From the NCBI GenBank assembly GCA_963575745.1, contig CAUYUJ010010402.1, forward strand, positions 264,275-328,274: DNA of 64,000 bases, in the 5' to 3' direction. The position numbers and the translations under genes are program-made. Below the pieces are notes generated by a model, which was given only the letters and a program-made list of their open reading frames with translations, was not told where the DNA came from and did no database searches. This stretch comes from Prorocentrum cordatum. Taxonomy: Eukaryota; Sar; Dinophyceae; Prorocentrales; Prorocentraceae. This document shows, piece after piece, positions 43,952 to 56,197 of this stretch (its first letter is position 1; the number at the start of each line of letters is the position of its first letter).

Positions 43952-44060
43952 CCTGAGATCCGACGGCGGTGTGCAACCATGGCCCTGGGCCCACTTTCCT
44001 ACGCCATTTTTCGAGCCCGATCGATATGCGAGAGTCCTAGTGCCATCAGGCGGGGGCGAT
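43951..44060. mobile_element. Element end CCCTGAGATCCGACG with related interior
   Basis: Starts CCCTGAGATCCGACGGCGGT and contains CGCCATTTTTCGAGCCCGAT and CGATATGCGAGAGTCCTAG, matching the interior of the 122-bp element at 36147. I cannot find a clear opposite end, so the copy is probably truncated. On the minus strand its acceptor-like GGATCTCAG/GG lies just upstream of the first candidate exon of gene B. Confidence 0.4.
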
Positions 44061-44617
44061 CGAGCCACGCCCAAGGGATGATTCCAACCTGCACCTCACT
44101 ACTGTTCCGCAGCGGCAATATCCAGGTCGCGGGAGCTTGCGGCAATATCCAAGTCGGCAACGTGCACACAAGCAACACTCGATGCGAAGATGTGCAGGTC
44201 GGCAAAGGTGGGCCATCCAACGTCCACACTTGTTTTCTGTTGCGTATATGTTGCAGCTGTATACATGTATGTATATATATATATATATAAAATAGTTGTA
44301 TGTGCGTGGCTGCGCATACACCTGAAACACAATCACACCACGGGCGCTCGCCATGGCCCAGCGCAACTGCATGCATATGCAGGCACACACGCGCAACTAA
44401 ACGCATATTCATTATAATTACACGCACGCCATGTGGGCACTTGTGCAAGCACTCGCATATATACACACACGCACACCTAGTGGCGTATATACAGCTATAT
44501 GTAGGTGTGCTATAAAGGTGCACACACGCGTTCGCGCGCAAATGCGAGGGCGGCGCCGTGCTTGCACGCGGGCACGCGCGCACTCACGTTTTCCCTCCAG
44601 CGGCCGAGTGACGTCGC

Positions 44618-44722
44618 TGCAACGGGCGCGGGCGCAGCTGCGCCCGCGCGCCCGCGCGGGCGCGCGCCTGGCAACGATATATTGCCAGGCGCGCGCGCAC
44701 GCGCGCGCGCGCACGCACAATG
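44618..44722. repeat. GC-rich nested palindromes
   Basis: GCGGGCGCAGCTGCGCCCGC is a perfect palindrome. Directly after it, GCGCGCCTGGCAA-CGATATA-TTGCCAGGCGCGC forms a 13-bp stem. Alternating GCGCGCACGC surrounds both. Confidence 0.85.
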
Positions 44723-44765
44723 CGGCAATATCCAGGTCGGCTACGCGCCGTCCCATTTCGCCTGC

Positions 44766-44842
44766 TAGCCGCGTGACGACGCAGATATCTGCATCGCGGT
44801 CCATAGCCGCGTGACGACGCAGATATCTGCATCGCGGTCCAT
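44766..44842 (+). repeat. Exact tandem duplication of ~39 bp
   Basis: AGCCGCGTGACGACGCAGAT ATCTGCATCGCGGTCCAT occurs twice in a row without change. Each unit includes the palindrome GCAGATATCTGC. Confidence 0.9.
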
Positions 44843-44849
44843 CGGCGCG

Positions 44850-45120
44850 CGCGGGCCGCGCGCGCGCCCATCCTGCCGCGGGTCGGCCGCGCGCCGCCGA
44901 CGTCGCCGCCCCGCGGCGCCTGCGCGCGGCCGCGCACGGGCCGCGCCGCGCGCCCCGCCCCGCGGCCCCGCGCCGGCGCCCTCGCGGGCGCGACCCCCCC
45001 CCCCCGCGCCCGCGCCCGCGAGCCACCGCGCCCCGAATGCGCCCGCGCTTCATGCGGCGCCACTCCCCGCCGCAGCCCCCCCCCCCCCCCGCCGCTCGCG
45101 CGCGCACGGGTCGCCTCGCC
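44850..45120. other. Extremely GC-rich tract with C-runs
   Basis: GCGCGCGGGCCGCG-type sequence ending in runs of 8-12 C. Frames here are open only because stop codons are excluded by composition. Confidence 0.6.
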
Positions 45121-45139
45121 CTTAAGGGCGAGCGGGCAT

Positions 45140-45950
45140 CAAAGAACATTAAAGAACATTAAAGAACATTAAAGAACATTAAAGAATATTATAGAACATT
45201 ACATACAAGAACATTAAAGAACATTAAAGAACCTTACAGAACATTAAAAAAAACATTAAAGAACATTAAAGAACGTTAGAGAACATTAACGCACATTAAA
45301 GAACATTAAAGAACATTAAAGAACATTAAAGAACATTAAAGAACATTACATACAAGAATATTAAAGAACATTAAAGAACATTAAAGAACATTAAAGCACA
45401 TTAGAGAACATTAAAGCACATTAAAGAACATTCAAGAACATTAAAGAAGATTAAAGGACATTAAAGAACATTCAAGAACATTAAAGAACATTAAAGAACA
45501 TTGCATACAATAACACTAAAGAACATTAAAGAATATTAAAGAACATTAAAGAACATTAAAGAACATTGAAGAACATTGAAGAACATTAGATAACATTAGA
45601 GAACATTAGAGAACATTAAAGAACATTCAAGAACATTAAAGAACAGTAAAGAACATTAAAGAACATTAAAGAACATTAAAGCACATTAAAGAACATTAAA
45701 GAACATTAAGCAACATTAAAGAACATTACATACAATAACATTAAAGAACATTAAAGAACCTTACATAAACTTAAAACATTAAAGAACATTAAAGAACATT
45801 AAAGAACATTAAAGAACATTAAAGAAACAGTAAAGAACATTAAAGAACATTAAAGCACATTAAAGAACATTAAAGAACAGTAAAGAACATTACATACAAG
45901 AACATTAAAGAACATTAAAGAACATTGAAGAACATTAAAGAGCATTCGAA
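45140..45950 (+). repeat. 10-bp tandem array AAAGAACATT (about 80 units)
   Basis: An unusually regular decamer array with rare variants (AGAACATTAG, CAAGAACATT) and periodic interruptions reading ACATTACATACAAGAACATT at about 45200, 45345, 45500, 45725 and 45890, which suggest a higher-order unit of roughly 150-220 bp. It is AT-rich, in strong contrast to the adjacent GC-rich DNA. A few units recur at 47287-47310. Confidence 0.95.
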
Positions 45951-46071
<121 letters not shown>

Positions 46072-46424
46072 CGTTCGAGCCCGCGCAAAGGGGCGGGGGC
46101 TCGAACGCCCTGCAATGTTGCTGGCAGGCCAACCCCAGGCGGGGGGCGATGGCCGACCTCGCGGCACCGCTGGCCCGCGGGCGAGCGTCTGGGCACGCGC
46201 GCGGGGGCGTCGCGGGGGCGCTCGGGCGCCTCGGGCGCGTCGGATCCGCCGCGCGGAAGCAAGCGGGGGCTGCGCCTCCCCCGCTTGGATCTGCATGGCG
46301 CTCGACGCGCCCGAGGAGACCCAGCGCCCCCGCGACGCGCCCCCGCGCGCGTGCCCGACGCCAACCCGCGGGGCCATGGTGCAGGGCGGCCAGTCCACGC
46401 CCCCCCCCCCCCCCCCACACACGA

Positions 46425-46513
46425 CACACAACACACACACACACACACACACCCACACACAAACGACCAAACGCGCACGTACACTACACACACACACACA
46501 CACCACCACCGAC

Positions 46514-46600
<87 letters not shown>

Positions 46601-46602
46601 CT
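46425..46602. repeat. (AC)n microsatellite
   Basis: Three blocks of CACACA separated by short unique sequence, the last with GCACGCACGC. Confidence 0.95.
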
Positions 46603-46917
46603 CGAGGGCCCGCCAACGGGCGCCCCTATCAGGGGCGCCCAGTCGCGCTGCTGCGTTGTAAGTGTAGTAGAGAAGCCAAAACACACATCGCCACCAGTAC
46701 TGTCGACCACGGCGCCGAGCAAACCCAGGTGCACCTGGGCGGCAGGGGGGGCGGGGGGGGGCGGTCTCTCGCTGCGCGCGCACATGCGCCCGCGCGCACG
46801 TGCCGATCGCGCGCGCTGCACGCGCGCGCATGCGCGCCTAGCGGTCGCGGCCCCGCGCGCGATCACGAGGCGGAGCAAGCCGATCAGTCGCGCCCCGACC
46901 AACCTGAGGATCGAGGG

Positions 46918-47275
46918 AGATATCGAGGAGGAGGGGGAGGGGGAGGAGAGGTGGAGGAGGAGGAGGAGGCGGAGGAGGGGGAGGAGGAGGGGGGAGGAGG
47001 AGGAAGAGGAGGAGGGAGGAAGGAGGGAGTAGAGGGAGGAGGGAGGAGGAGGCGGGAGGAGGGGGGAGGAGCAGGGGAGGAGGAGGAGGGAGGCGGAGGA
47101 AGGTGATGAGGAGGAGGAGGAGGAGGAGGAGGAGGCGGGGAGGGGGAGGAGGAGGAGGAGGAGGCCTCAGGAGGAGGAGGAGGAGGAGGAGGAGGGTCGG
47201 AGGAGGGAGGGAGAGGGGGAGGAAGAGGGGGACCCTCGGGGAGGAGGCGGAGGAGGAGGAGGAGGAGGAACGGGA
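46918..47275. repeat. (GGA)n microsatellite
   Basis: Long GGA/GGGGGAGG tract. Confidence 0.9.
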
Positions 47276-47299
47276 ACGGGAACACATATAGAACATTAA

Positions 47300-48860
47300 A
47301 GGGCATTAAAATGACGAGTGTTGCGTACACGATGCATGTGCACGCACATGCGTGCACGAACCTGATATGTGCATATATATATATATATATATATTGACAC
47401 ATAGATGCATATACACACATGTATCTACATATGTGTATATATGCACACATGTTGGTACTCGTATGCGTGTATATTTACGTTACGTGTGCACCACCCATAC
47501 ATGCACATATATACATACGTATGCACCATCATGCTCTGATCATGTGCAGGCACCAACTCCTGCCCACAACTGTGCGCCCCGTTTCGCCTGCTGCCGCGGT
47601 GCGTCGGCTCCAGGGGCCCCGCGAGCGGGGCTCGGCTCCAGGGGGCTGCTCGATCTGGAAAGCGGCTACACAATGCAACCTGCACTCGCCGAACGTTGAA
47701 CCACATGGTTGGACAGGACGCGCGACAGGACACAAGAGCCTTCTGAGGGCTACATTGCCACGGGGATCTGGGGGGGGGGGCATGGAACGCGAGGCACAGG
47801 ACACAAGGGCGCCCTTGCTTTGGCAGGGTCGACCTACTAATCTGGACCGATCGACTGCATACATCGTGGCCCTGCCGCCTCCCCCATCCCCACCCCACTT
47901 CATACCCGTGCCTGCCTCCCCATCCACGCTCATCCTCACCCCCAGTCGACGCCACTCCCACATGGGGGCCAGCACGGTTCTGACCACTGCGATCGAAGCC
48001 AAGGTTGCAGACCCGCTCATGCGCATTTTGCGCCTGCATCGGCACCATGGAACGTTGGCAGCATGCAGCTGCGTGTCTGAGCTCTGGTCCGCGAGGCGCG
48101 CCATCCTATACATAGCACGTGCTGCAGTCGAATCCCAGCCCTGCCATTCATGGACCCATGCTGCCACCAGCAACCCCCTTGCCATCCACGCGCGCCCTCG
48201 ACCCCCCCGCGCCAGCGCCGGGGGCGCATGCCGCGGCCCGCTCACGCGTGCCTGCGGCCAAGAGGATTGAACACACGAAGAGTGGACAGCTGAGATCGAG
48301 ACAGATGAGCGGAGCAAAAGGACTCTTCATCGCCGACCTCAGGGAAGACACATAGCACTGCAAAGTATCCATCGCTTCATCTCCCACCCCCCCCCACTTC
48401 GGGCGAACAGATACAGAGTGGACTGCTCCCAACTGGCGCCCTGAAGTGGGGATGGAGACGGATGAAGCGATGGGGGCTTTCCACTGCGAATGTTGCTCAG
48501 TGCGTCTGGTACCATACATCGATCCACCATACATCCACCATGCATCCATCAGTGCGTCTTGTACCATACATAGTGCCATCCACCGATCCACTACAGTGTC
48601 CATGTCAGATGCCGGCGTCGGCATCTGCAAACATGGACACTGCAGTGCACGAGACCCCCATCTTTCACATGTAACTTCCCTGGATCAAGAAGGTCCGAAG
48701 AGGGCCCAGGGAGAGCCCCAAGAAAGCTCGAGCCCAATATACCCATGGCTATCGAGGACGATCGACGGCCGTCCTCGATCTGGTACCTCGGGCCTGGAGC
48801 CATCTCGGGACCCTATCCTGCGCCTTCTCGGGGTTTTCTCGGGGCCGCCCCGCGAGGTGC
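47300..48860. other. Gene-poor stretch with hairpins
   Basis: ATATAC-type microsatellite at 47365-47540 and unique sequence to 48350. An inverted repeat lies at 48368-48473 (CATCGCTTCATC ... GATGAAGCGATG, inner arms CCCACTTCGGGCG/CGCCCTGAAGTGG). A second hairpin is at 48595-48642 (CAGTGTCCATGT ... ACATGGACACTG with an inner CAGATGCC/GGCATCTG stem). Frames exist without recognisable product. Confidence 0.55.
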
Positions 48861-49077
48861 CTGAGCAGCACAATCACGTGCATCTGCATGCACGGGAAGA
48901 TCGACTCGACGTCGAGCTCGAGCTGCACCTTACACTCGCCAGCCGTCCTCCTCCGATCTCCCTCCGACGCCATCCCACCCCTTCTCCTCGAGCGATCCCG
49001 TAGGCCAGATCGAGCTCGAGGACTCGAGGCCCTTCTTCGACGAGCCTGCCCAGCCCCCGATCTGCAGCTCTCTGCAC
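48860..49077 (-). CDS. Two candidate exons, unrecognised
   Basis: Minus-strand blocks AADRGLGRLVEEGPRVLELD LAYGIARG (about 49077-48985) and ECKVQLELDVESIFPCMQMH VIVLLRHLA (about 48955-48868) have balanced composition and follow the stop of gene A by 150 bp. They may be the first exons of another gene. Splice sites are not resolved. Confidence 0.3.
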
Positions 49078-49226
49078 ATCCTCTTCGTTCTCCTCCTCCT
49101 CCTCCCCCTCCTCCTCCTCCTCCGCCTCCTCCCCCTCCTCAGTCTCCTCCTCCCTCCTGGCTCTTCCACCTGATCCCCTTCTCCATTTATCCTCCTCCGT
49201 GTTTTTGTCCTCTCTGGGAGTGCGCA

Positions 49227-50303
49227 TCAGAGACTCGCGATGAGGTGATCCCTGATCTGCGCCACCTTCTGCTTGTCGGCCGTCTGGTTCTTCAGTGCAA
49301 AGTAGAACAGGCACGTCATGACGAGGCGGCTCATGGTGGCCTTGCAGCCCGCGTCGTACTTCGCCATGATGCTGTCGGTCCAGCTTTTGTCGCTGACCTG
49401 GATAAGCTGCGACCAGCCGCCCGAGGTCGCCTCATCCTCCATATAGGCGATCGTGTCGTAGCCCTCGCTGCGGCGGCTCCTGAACTTGAGGCGCCACAGC
49501 TTGCCGTTCGTGTCCTTCATGACCTGGGCGCCCCAGCGCGTGTAGTCGCCGTAGTTGTCATCAGCTGGAACCGTCATGTCGGGCGCCCAGGCCTGATCAT
49601 CCACCTCGATGATCTCCTCGGTTTCTTCCTCGGCGGCGCCCGCCGCCTCCTCCTCCTCCTCCTCGCCCTCAGCCGCCTCCTTCTCCTCCTTGTCCCCGTT
49701 CGGCTGCCGTGTCCTCTTCGGCTGCAGCCTGATCCTCCTCGCCGGCCGCGGCTGCTGCCCCCTCGGCTGCGGGCACCTGCTCCTCCTCCTTCTTCTCGGT
49801 TGCCTGGGCTGCGCGCTTCTTCGCGGCCGCTGGCCTTTTCATGGGCGCGGCCGCGGGCCTCTTCATTGCAGCGCCTCCTGCAGCGCCTGATCCTGCAGCG
49901 CCTGATCCTGCAGCGCCTGATCCTGCAGCGCGCGCAGCACGTTTCGCCATCTGCGGCGGGGTGCCGTCGATCACGGCCTCGATGCCGTGAGCGGGCGCTG
50001 CAGCTCGATCATCATCGAACTCATCCTTCACGTGCTCCTTCTTGCACCTCTTCCTCCTCTTCCTGGGCGTGCTCTTGCCCGTGATACTCCGCCAGAAGGG
50101 CATCTTCACGACCTGTCCTGCGCTCGCAGCTGTCGACTGCGCTGGCGCCGCAGCTGCCTCCTCCTCCTGCTGATCTTCGATCGCCATCTCGTCCTCGTCG
50201 TCCTCGTCGGCCTGCGCGTCCGCGATCGCCAATCCCACCTCTCCTTTGACCTCTGGCGCCGCCTCGGAGCCACCCTTCTTGAGAGTCCTCTCGACGGGAG
50301 GCG
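49227..50303 (-). CDS. Gene A, large last exon: MKRPAA-repeat protein with conserved C-terminal region
   Basis: The first part (from about 50303) is acidic (ADEDDEDEMAIEDQQEEE), then PFWRSITGKSTPRKRRKRCK, three SGAAG repeats and two MKRPAAA copies (AAMKRPAAAPMKRPAAAKKR), a lysine/proline/alanine motif I know from many dinoflagellate proteins. The last ~125 residues are globular: DDQAWAPDMTVPADDNYGDY, WRLKFRSRRSEGYDTIAYME, GWSQLIQVSDKSWTDSIMAK, SRLVMTCLFYFALKNQTADK, ending RDHLIASL at 49227. The two parts are in different frames; the change fits one extra C in CCCC at 49694-49697 (AAERG versus DKEEKEAAEG). Function unknown. Confidence 0.5.
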
Positions 50304-50734
50304 CTCACACGCATGGAGCGGGAAAGCAGTCAACCCGCATCAAGGAGATGCGCGGTGAGGACGCAAGGGCCTTGGAGGGCATCATTTAGGTTTAAGGGGC
50401 AAGGATGCAAGGGTACCCTTGGGAAGGTTGCCCACCCTTACGCGGGCCGACTGTGCGAAGCAGGAGGTTCGAGGTGCATGTGTCGAGCAAGTCAGCAATG
50501 TCCATGCAGGGCATGGTCGGTCAGCCTCCATCATGCTGGGGGGTCGGGCGGCCCCAGATCGGAGCACGGGGCGGGGTGCAGCGTGGACTCTGCGAAGGCC
50601 GAAGCATCAGACACGCGTAGCATAGCTCTCCCCCAGGCTTCGGTCGAGGAGGAGCGGGAGGAGGATGGGGATAGGAGGAAGACGAGGAAGAGGAAGATGA
50701 CGAAACATTACGCGGCCATCACAAAGCCGTTGTT

Positions 50735-51488
50735 TAACCGCCGCACGCACGTAGGTTTTCGAGGCCAAGGACCAGGTCAGCCCCTCGAGCCATTGCCCCC
50801 GCCCCCTCCTGGATCTCCAGCGCGTCCTCGAGGTGACGCCTGATGATCGAGTCATCCACATCCTCCACGTCTTCTTCATCGACCTACCACCCCTGCGTTT
50901 GTCTCTCGCGCCCTCGGGCAGAGAAGACGAGGTCGGATGCCCTGGGGCAGGAAAGGTGACACCGATGTAAACATATACCTACATACCGACACCCATACAT
51001 ACAAACGCACAAACATTCGCACGTACATACATGCAAATATACATACACACAAACATATCTACCGATCTACACACATGCATACCTACAAACATACATACAA
51101 ACAACCGTGCATACAACCATGTATACCTACATCCATACATACATATCTACATACATATAGACATATATACATATATACATAGCTACATAACTGCAAACAT
51201 GCATACCTACATACACCCATGCATACATAAATACATCACGCATGCACACATGCACGCACATACGCACAATGTTGCGCACAGTGTGATCGGAATGCGCGAT
51301 GCAACATGAGCGTTCCGCCAAATGACGCATGCGCACGAAGCTGCTGGCAACGCTGACTCTCCGACTATCGCTCCCCAGCGGCCCCCTAACCTCGGCGGAG
51401 CCGAGCTGGGAATTCCGCACGCGCTGCCAGTGGGCGAAGCCGATGCGGAAGGCGCGGGAGTTCAGGTACCTCGCGCCGCTCTCGTCTA

Positions 51489-51552
<64 letters not shown>

Positions 51553-51694
51553 TCTGTCTTTCTCTCATTCTCGCCCTCCCTCATTCGAAGGGTGATTGCG
51601 CGCATGTGCGCTACGTGAGTGCACACATATATATATATAGATATATGTACACACGACGCTGATATCTATACATGTCTGTGCGTGTGCCAACACG

Positions 51695-51730
<36 letters not shown>

Positions 51731-54700
51731 TATGTATGTAGTATATACACATATGTACGCGCGGGTGCACCCGCGCGTGCGTTTGCATGGGGGAGTGGGT
51801 CCGCACATTCGTGCTATCGTTCGCGCATGCGCCGACATATATACATATATGTTTATATATGCACATTTATACGTATATGTATACACATATATATAATGTA
51901 CGCAGGCACTCGTGCGCGCGCAACTGGCCCCCACACGCATGTCCCGCGCACGCACAACCCACTCATCATCCAGCCCCTCCTCGACACTGCATCTGCGCAT
52001 GTGGCGGCGTGCTGGCCTGTGGCCAGCGATGAACTTCGTCGGCGGCTTCTTTCCCTTCACCTGCTTGTACTGGACCGCGAGCGTCTGCTGGAAGGCCGCC
52101 GTCCAGATCGCCTATCACGCGACAAGGATCGCCATCATCATCATCATCATTATCATCATCATCATCCGCATCATCCTCATCATCCTCATCCTCATCATCA
52201 GCATCAACATCTTCATCATCATCATCATCATCACCATCAGCAACACCATCACCATCACCACCAGCACAGTCACCATCATCATCATCATCAGCATTATCAG
52301 CATCATCATTGTGAGCGGTACCACCGCCAGCACCAACTGCATCAAACCCACCAGCATCGTCAACATCATTCGCATCATGACCATCACTAACATCAGCAGC
52401 TTTGTCGTGGACCACACTGGCTTGCATCGTCACCGCCATCGCAACACGCATCATCACCGTCGCCGTCATCGCTTTCGCTCGTCGGCAACATCGTCACCAC
52501 ACGAATCAGCATCATTAGTAGCATCACCACTATCGCAATCATCGGCCTCATCCTCATCACCATCATCAACATCCGCATCGACGACGGGTGAGAGATAATT
52601 GTGAAGACGGCTCTCATTCGCACAGTCTGAAAACATGGCACTGCGACACTGAATGCAGAACACCCACTTTTAGGGATCAGCACTCGGGCCAGTGCTGATC
52701 CCTACCAAATTGCTTGCACGGCTATCTTATGTTTATCCAGCAACCCTGGAGATGGACACCCATCACCATCATCATCGACACTCGCCCTCACCGTAACCAG
52801 TCCTCTTCCCCTCGCTGCTTCCTCATCGGATACTCCTCTTCTCATTGCTCCCCGTTCCTCCTGCTCTCCCTCCCTTCCCCGTTGTCCTGCCCCGCCACCC
52901 CTCCCCATCCTCAAGGAAGCCAACCTCCTCCATCTCTCTAGTCCTCCCTCCCCGCGATGGGCCTCCATGTTGCTCTGACAGAAGCGTCCGCCCTTGGTGA
53001 TCCTGTCCATGGCCGCGTAGGTGCGCTCGAACGCCTCGCACCCCCTCCCCCCCCCATCGCTTGCATCCTCGATCGTTCCTGGATAGCGCCTGCGCCAGTG
53101 CCATCACGGTCGTCACGATCGTCATCGTGACCGTCGTTGTGACGGTATTCTTGACAGTACGTCGCCGTGAGTCATGGCGACGGTCAAGATGGCGATCATG
53201 ACGACAACGATGGCACCGTCCTCTGTCGTCACTTCGACCCTCCGCTCCGCTCGGCGTTCAGTCCTCATCTGTCTCCTCTTCGCTACCCCCCTTCTGCTCG
53301 AGATCTGCTGCGAGCCCCCGTCCCCCAGGCGCCGTCAGTTGCTCGACGATGGGCCGCGTGTTGCCCCGCGGGGCGCTGTAGTGCGCGAAGTACGGGATGT
53401 TCATGAAGCCTCACGATCGGGGCCATCACCGATCCCTTTCTCGACCCATGGAGTCTCTCATCCTCGTCCTCATCCTCATCCTCATCCTTACCTCCATCCT
53501 CATCCTCATCCTCATCCTCATCACTGATGTCTCCTCACCTCCATCCTCATTATCATCCCCATCCTTACCCTCATCCTCATCCTTACTCTCATCCTAACCT
53601 TCCTCTCAAATGTACACATCCTTACCCTCGCTCTTACATCGTCCTCCTACTCTGTTCATCCCACATCTCATCATACACCTTAGCACTCACCTCATCTTAA
53701 CCTCCTGCTTGCCCTTGTCGCCCTCATCGCTGTGTTCCTCGTCATCTCGTTCCTCATCGACTCCCCCTTGAACCTTCACGCTGCTACTCGAGTGCCCCCA
53801 TCTCCTTACTTAACACATGTCCCCAACATCATTTCATCATCCTCACTTCGTCCTTATCCTCCTCATCGATGCCCCTTCGGGCCTTGGATCATGGGGGCCG
53901 TCGCATCGTCGATCTGCGCGGTCAGCGCCTGGCGCCGCGAGAGGGGAGATGCCCACGTACCGTGCGTTCCCCTTCCCCTTATTCGTTCTCGTCCTCCACT
54001 CCCCCACTCCCTGTCGATCTCCCTCCTCCCCCCCCCCCCCTCGCCCCCCGTTCCTCGTCAAATTCCAGGCCTGGCGTCTCCACGACCGTCTCCTTCGAAT
54101 CTCATTTACCCTCCCCAATCCCCCCCGCGTGCGGCGCCTGCACCAGCGCTGGCATGTCATGCAGCTCGGCGCCCTTCTGGTGGCGGGGGGGCGTCGCCAT
54201 GGCCTGGAACCGGGAGGGGGGGGGGCATATGCTGATCGAGGCGGGTCGAGGGAGACGACGACAGGGTAGGAGGACGATCGGGGAGGATTGGGTCGTGGAG
54301 GCCTTCAGCAGGGCACGGTGGGACGCGCATGCCCGAACGAAGCGCCAGCGCGCTAGTCTGCAGGCTCTCCTCGATGGCGACGCGCCCAGGCGCCCCGACA
54401 GAACAATGGGCTTGGGCACGTCCTAGAAGGACGCGGCGATGAGGAGGAGGAAGGAGGAGGAGGAGGATAACGAGGATGGGAGGAGGGGCTCGAGGAGGAG
54501 TAGGGCCTGGACAATGAGGAACTCAAGGAGGAGGAGGAGGAGCCCTCGATCGAGGAGGAAAATCTTGGAGAAACTAGAGGAGGAGGAGGAGGAGCAGGAG
54601 GGGTAGGAGGAGGAGGAGGACGACGACAACGTCGACCAATTCCTTGGGGTCCCACGCGGGGATCCCCGCCCGTTCGAACGCCGCGTCGAACAGCCACGCC

Positions 54701-54772
54701 AGCTCCTCATTCCTCGGCGCGTCCATGCGGGGCCTGGCGTGGGATCCGATTTCAGGGTCGATGCCCGCATCC
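50735..54772 (-). CDS. Gene A, upstream candidate exons
   Basis: Blocks read down the minus strand. About 54772-54625: DAGIDPEIGSHARPRMDAPR, AWLFDAAFERAGIPAWDPKE. About 54225-54115: AMATPPRHQKGAELHDMPAL. About 53957-53869: RRQALTAQIDDATAPMIQGP. About 53408-53298: FMNIPYFAHYSAPRGNTRPI, LAADLEQK. About 53041-52944: CEAFERTYAAMDRITKGGRF CQSNMEAH. About 52117-52020: IWTAAFQQTLAVQYKQVKGK. About 51474-51392: ARYLNSRAFRIGFAHWQRVR NSQLGSAE before GTTAGG. About 50884-50735: DDSIIRRHLEDALEIQEGAG. Introns between them are microsatellite-rich. All blocks share strand and character, so one gene ending in the 49227-50303 exon is plausible; the family is unknown and exon edges are approximate. Confidence 0.4.
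51492..51560. repeat. (CT)n microsatellite
   Basis: Pure CTCTCT run directly upstream (minus strand) of a candidate exon of gene A. Confidence 0.95.
52125..52590. repeat. (CAT)n microsatellite
   Basis: ATCATCATC triplets with CACCAGCA interruptions. His-, Ile- and Met-rich frames are artefacts. Confidence 0.9.
52671..52704. repeat. Hairpin TAGGGATCAGCACT / AGTGCTGATCCCTA
   Basis: A perfect 14-bp stem with a 6-nt loop (CGGGCC). It stands alone between a microsatellite and a candidate intron. Confidence 0.9.
53458..53600. repeat. TCATCCTCATCC repeat
   Basis: Six-base CTCATC units, degenerating into CATCCTTACCC phrases as far as about 53850. Confidence 0.85.
54430..54640. repeat. (GGA)n-rich tract
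   Basis: Interrupted GGA triplets. A second tract is at 55105-55200. Confidence 0.8.
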
Positions 54773-55258
54773 TGGCTGACCCATATCCCGCGCCAGGCCC
54801 CTCACGGGCGCGCCGCGGGATGAGGGATTGTAGGACATGGCTGGCATCCTGGCGGGCCCTCCCCCTCCGCCCCCCCCCCGCCGCGCCTTCGCAGCGTCGC
54901 CGCGCGCTGCTGCGGGCCCCAGCGGGCGCGCCCGGCGCGCTAGCCGCGCTCGAGGGCGGCCCTGAATGGCTGCGCCGAGCGCGCGCGCGCTCGAGCGCGC
55001 GCGCACCCAGCGCGAGGGGGGGGGAGGGGTGCGAGGGCGGGGCCGACTGCGAGGATAGCGATGGGATCAGGGGAGAGGCGAAGAAGAGAAGGACCTCTAT
55101 ACAGCGGAGGGGGGGGGGGAGAAGGGGGAGGGGGAGGATGAGGAGGAGGAGGAGGAGGAGGGCGAGGAGGAGGAGGAGGAGGGGGAGAAGGAGGACCGAC
55201 AACAATAGCGAAGCTGACTCGTGAAAACCAACGCGCGGCGGTGCGTTATGTTTGAAGT

Positions 55259-55930
55259 CGCTTGCGCACGGAAGACACTTAAGTGAAACTCAAATCGGTA
55301 ACCGCGAATGGTTTCCTTTAGCGTGGCTGTATTCTTTTCGTCAGAACACGCAATTAATTTCAACGCATGTTAACTTCAACATCCAATCGGCCACCGTTAA
55401 ATATTCACTTTCGGTTCCAGGCCAACACAGTGACTTATATTTTCCATGTGTGAAATATCAGTAAACGAATGTTAACTTCAAAATCCAATCGATCACCGTT
55501 AAGGTTCACTTTAGTTTCCAGGCGTGCATGGCGACTCTTTCATTTGTGAAAAATATCAGAAAGCGCATGTTAACTTCAAAATCCAATCTGTCACCGTTAA
55601 GGGTTCACTTTAGTTTCCAGGCCAACATGGCGAGTTTTCTATTGTTGGCGACTTTTCTATTGTGCACAATACAAAACTCGCCACGCGCGCGTCCGCGCGC
55701 CGCGCGCGCAATTCGGTGACCCGCGCGCGGGCGGGTCACCCGAAATCCCGCCGGTCACCGTTAAGGGTTCACTTTAGTTTCCAGAGCAAGATGGCAGCTG
55801 ACCGTGTGCGGCGATACAAAACTCGCCACGCGCGCGTCCGCGCGCGCGCGATCGGGTGGACCACGCGCGATCGAAATCCCGTTGCTTACCGTTTCGCTTT
55901 AGTTTCCCGGCCTGCGAGGTTTCCATGATA
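55259..55930 (+). repeat. ~100-bp tandem repeat with CACCGTTAAGGGTTCACTTT core
   Basis: Units begin CATGTTAACTTCAAAATCCA at 55367, 55469 and 55568, continue CACCGTTAAG(G)GTTCACTTTAG and end TTTCCAGGCCAACATGGCGA. Partial units follow at 55755 and 55880. The repeats lie near the right end of the 21.85-kb insertion and may be subterminal repeats of it. Confidence 0.8.
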
Positions 55931-56197
55931 TGGTCAAATATATTAATATTTGCCACGCGCGCGTCGATCCGCGCGCGCGCAATCGGGGGGCCCGCGCGCG
56001 GGCGTGTCACCCGAAATCTAGCTGACCGTCGATGGCGCAAGCCAACATGCGAGTTTTCCAGAACATTACGCATCCTACGTATATGGCGCGCGCGCGAGCG
56101 CTTGCGGGTGGGCTTGCGCGCGCGTGCTGGCTGGCCCACGAGGGCCCGAAAACTGAATGGTTACCAGCGTGATGGGTTCTGCCATTTTGGTGTAAAT

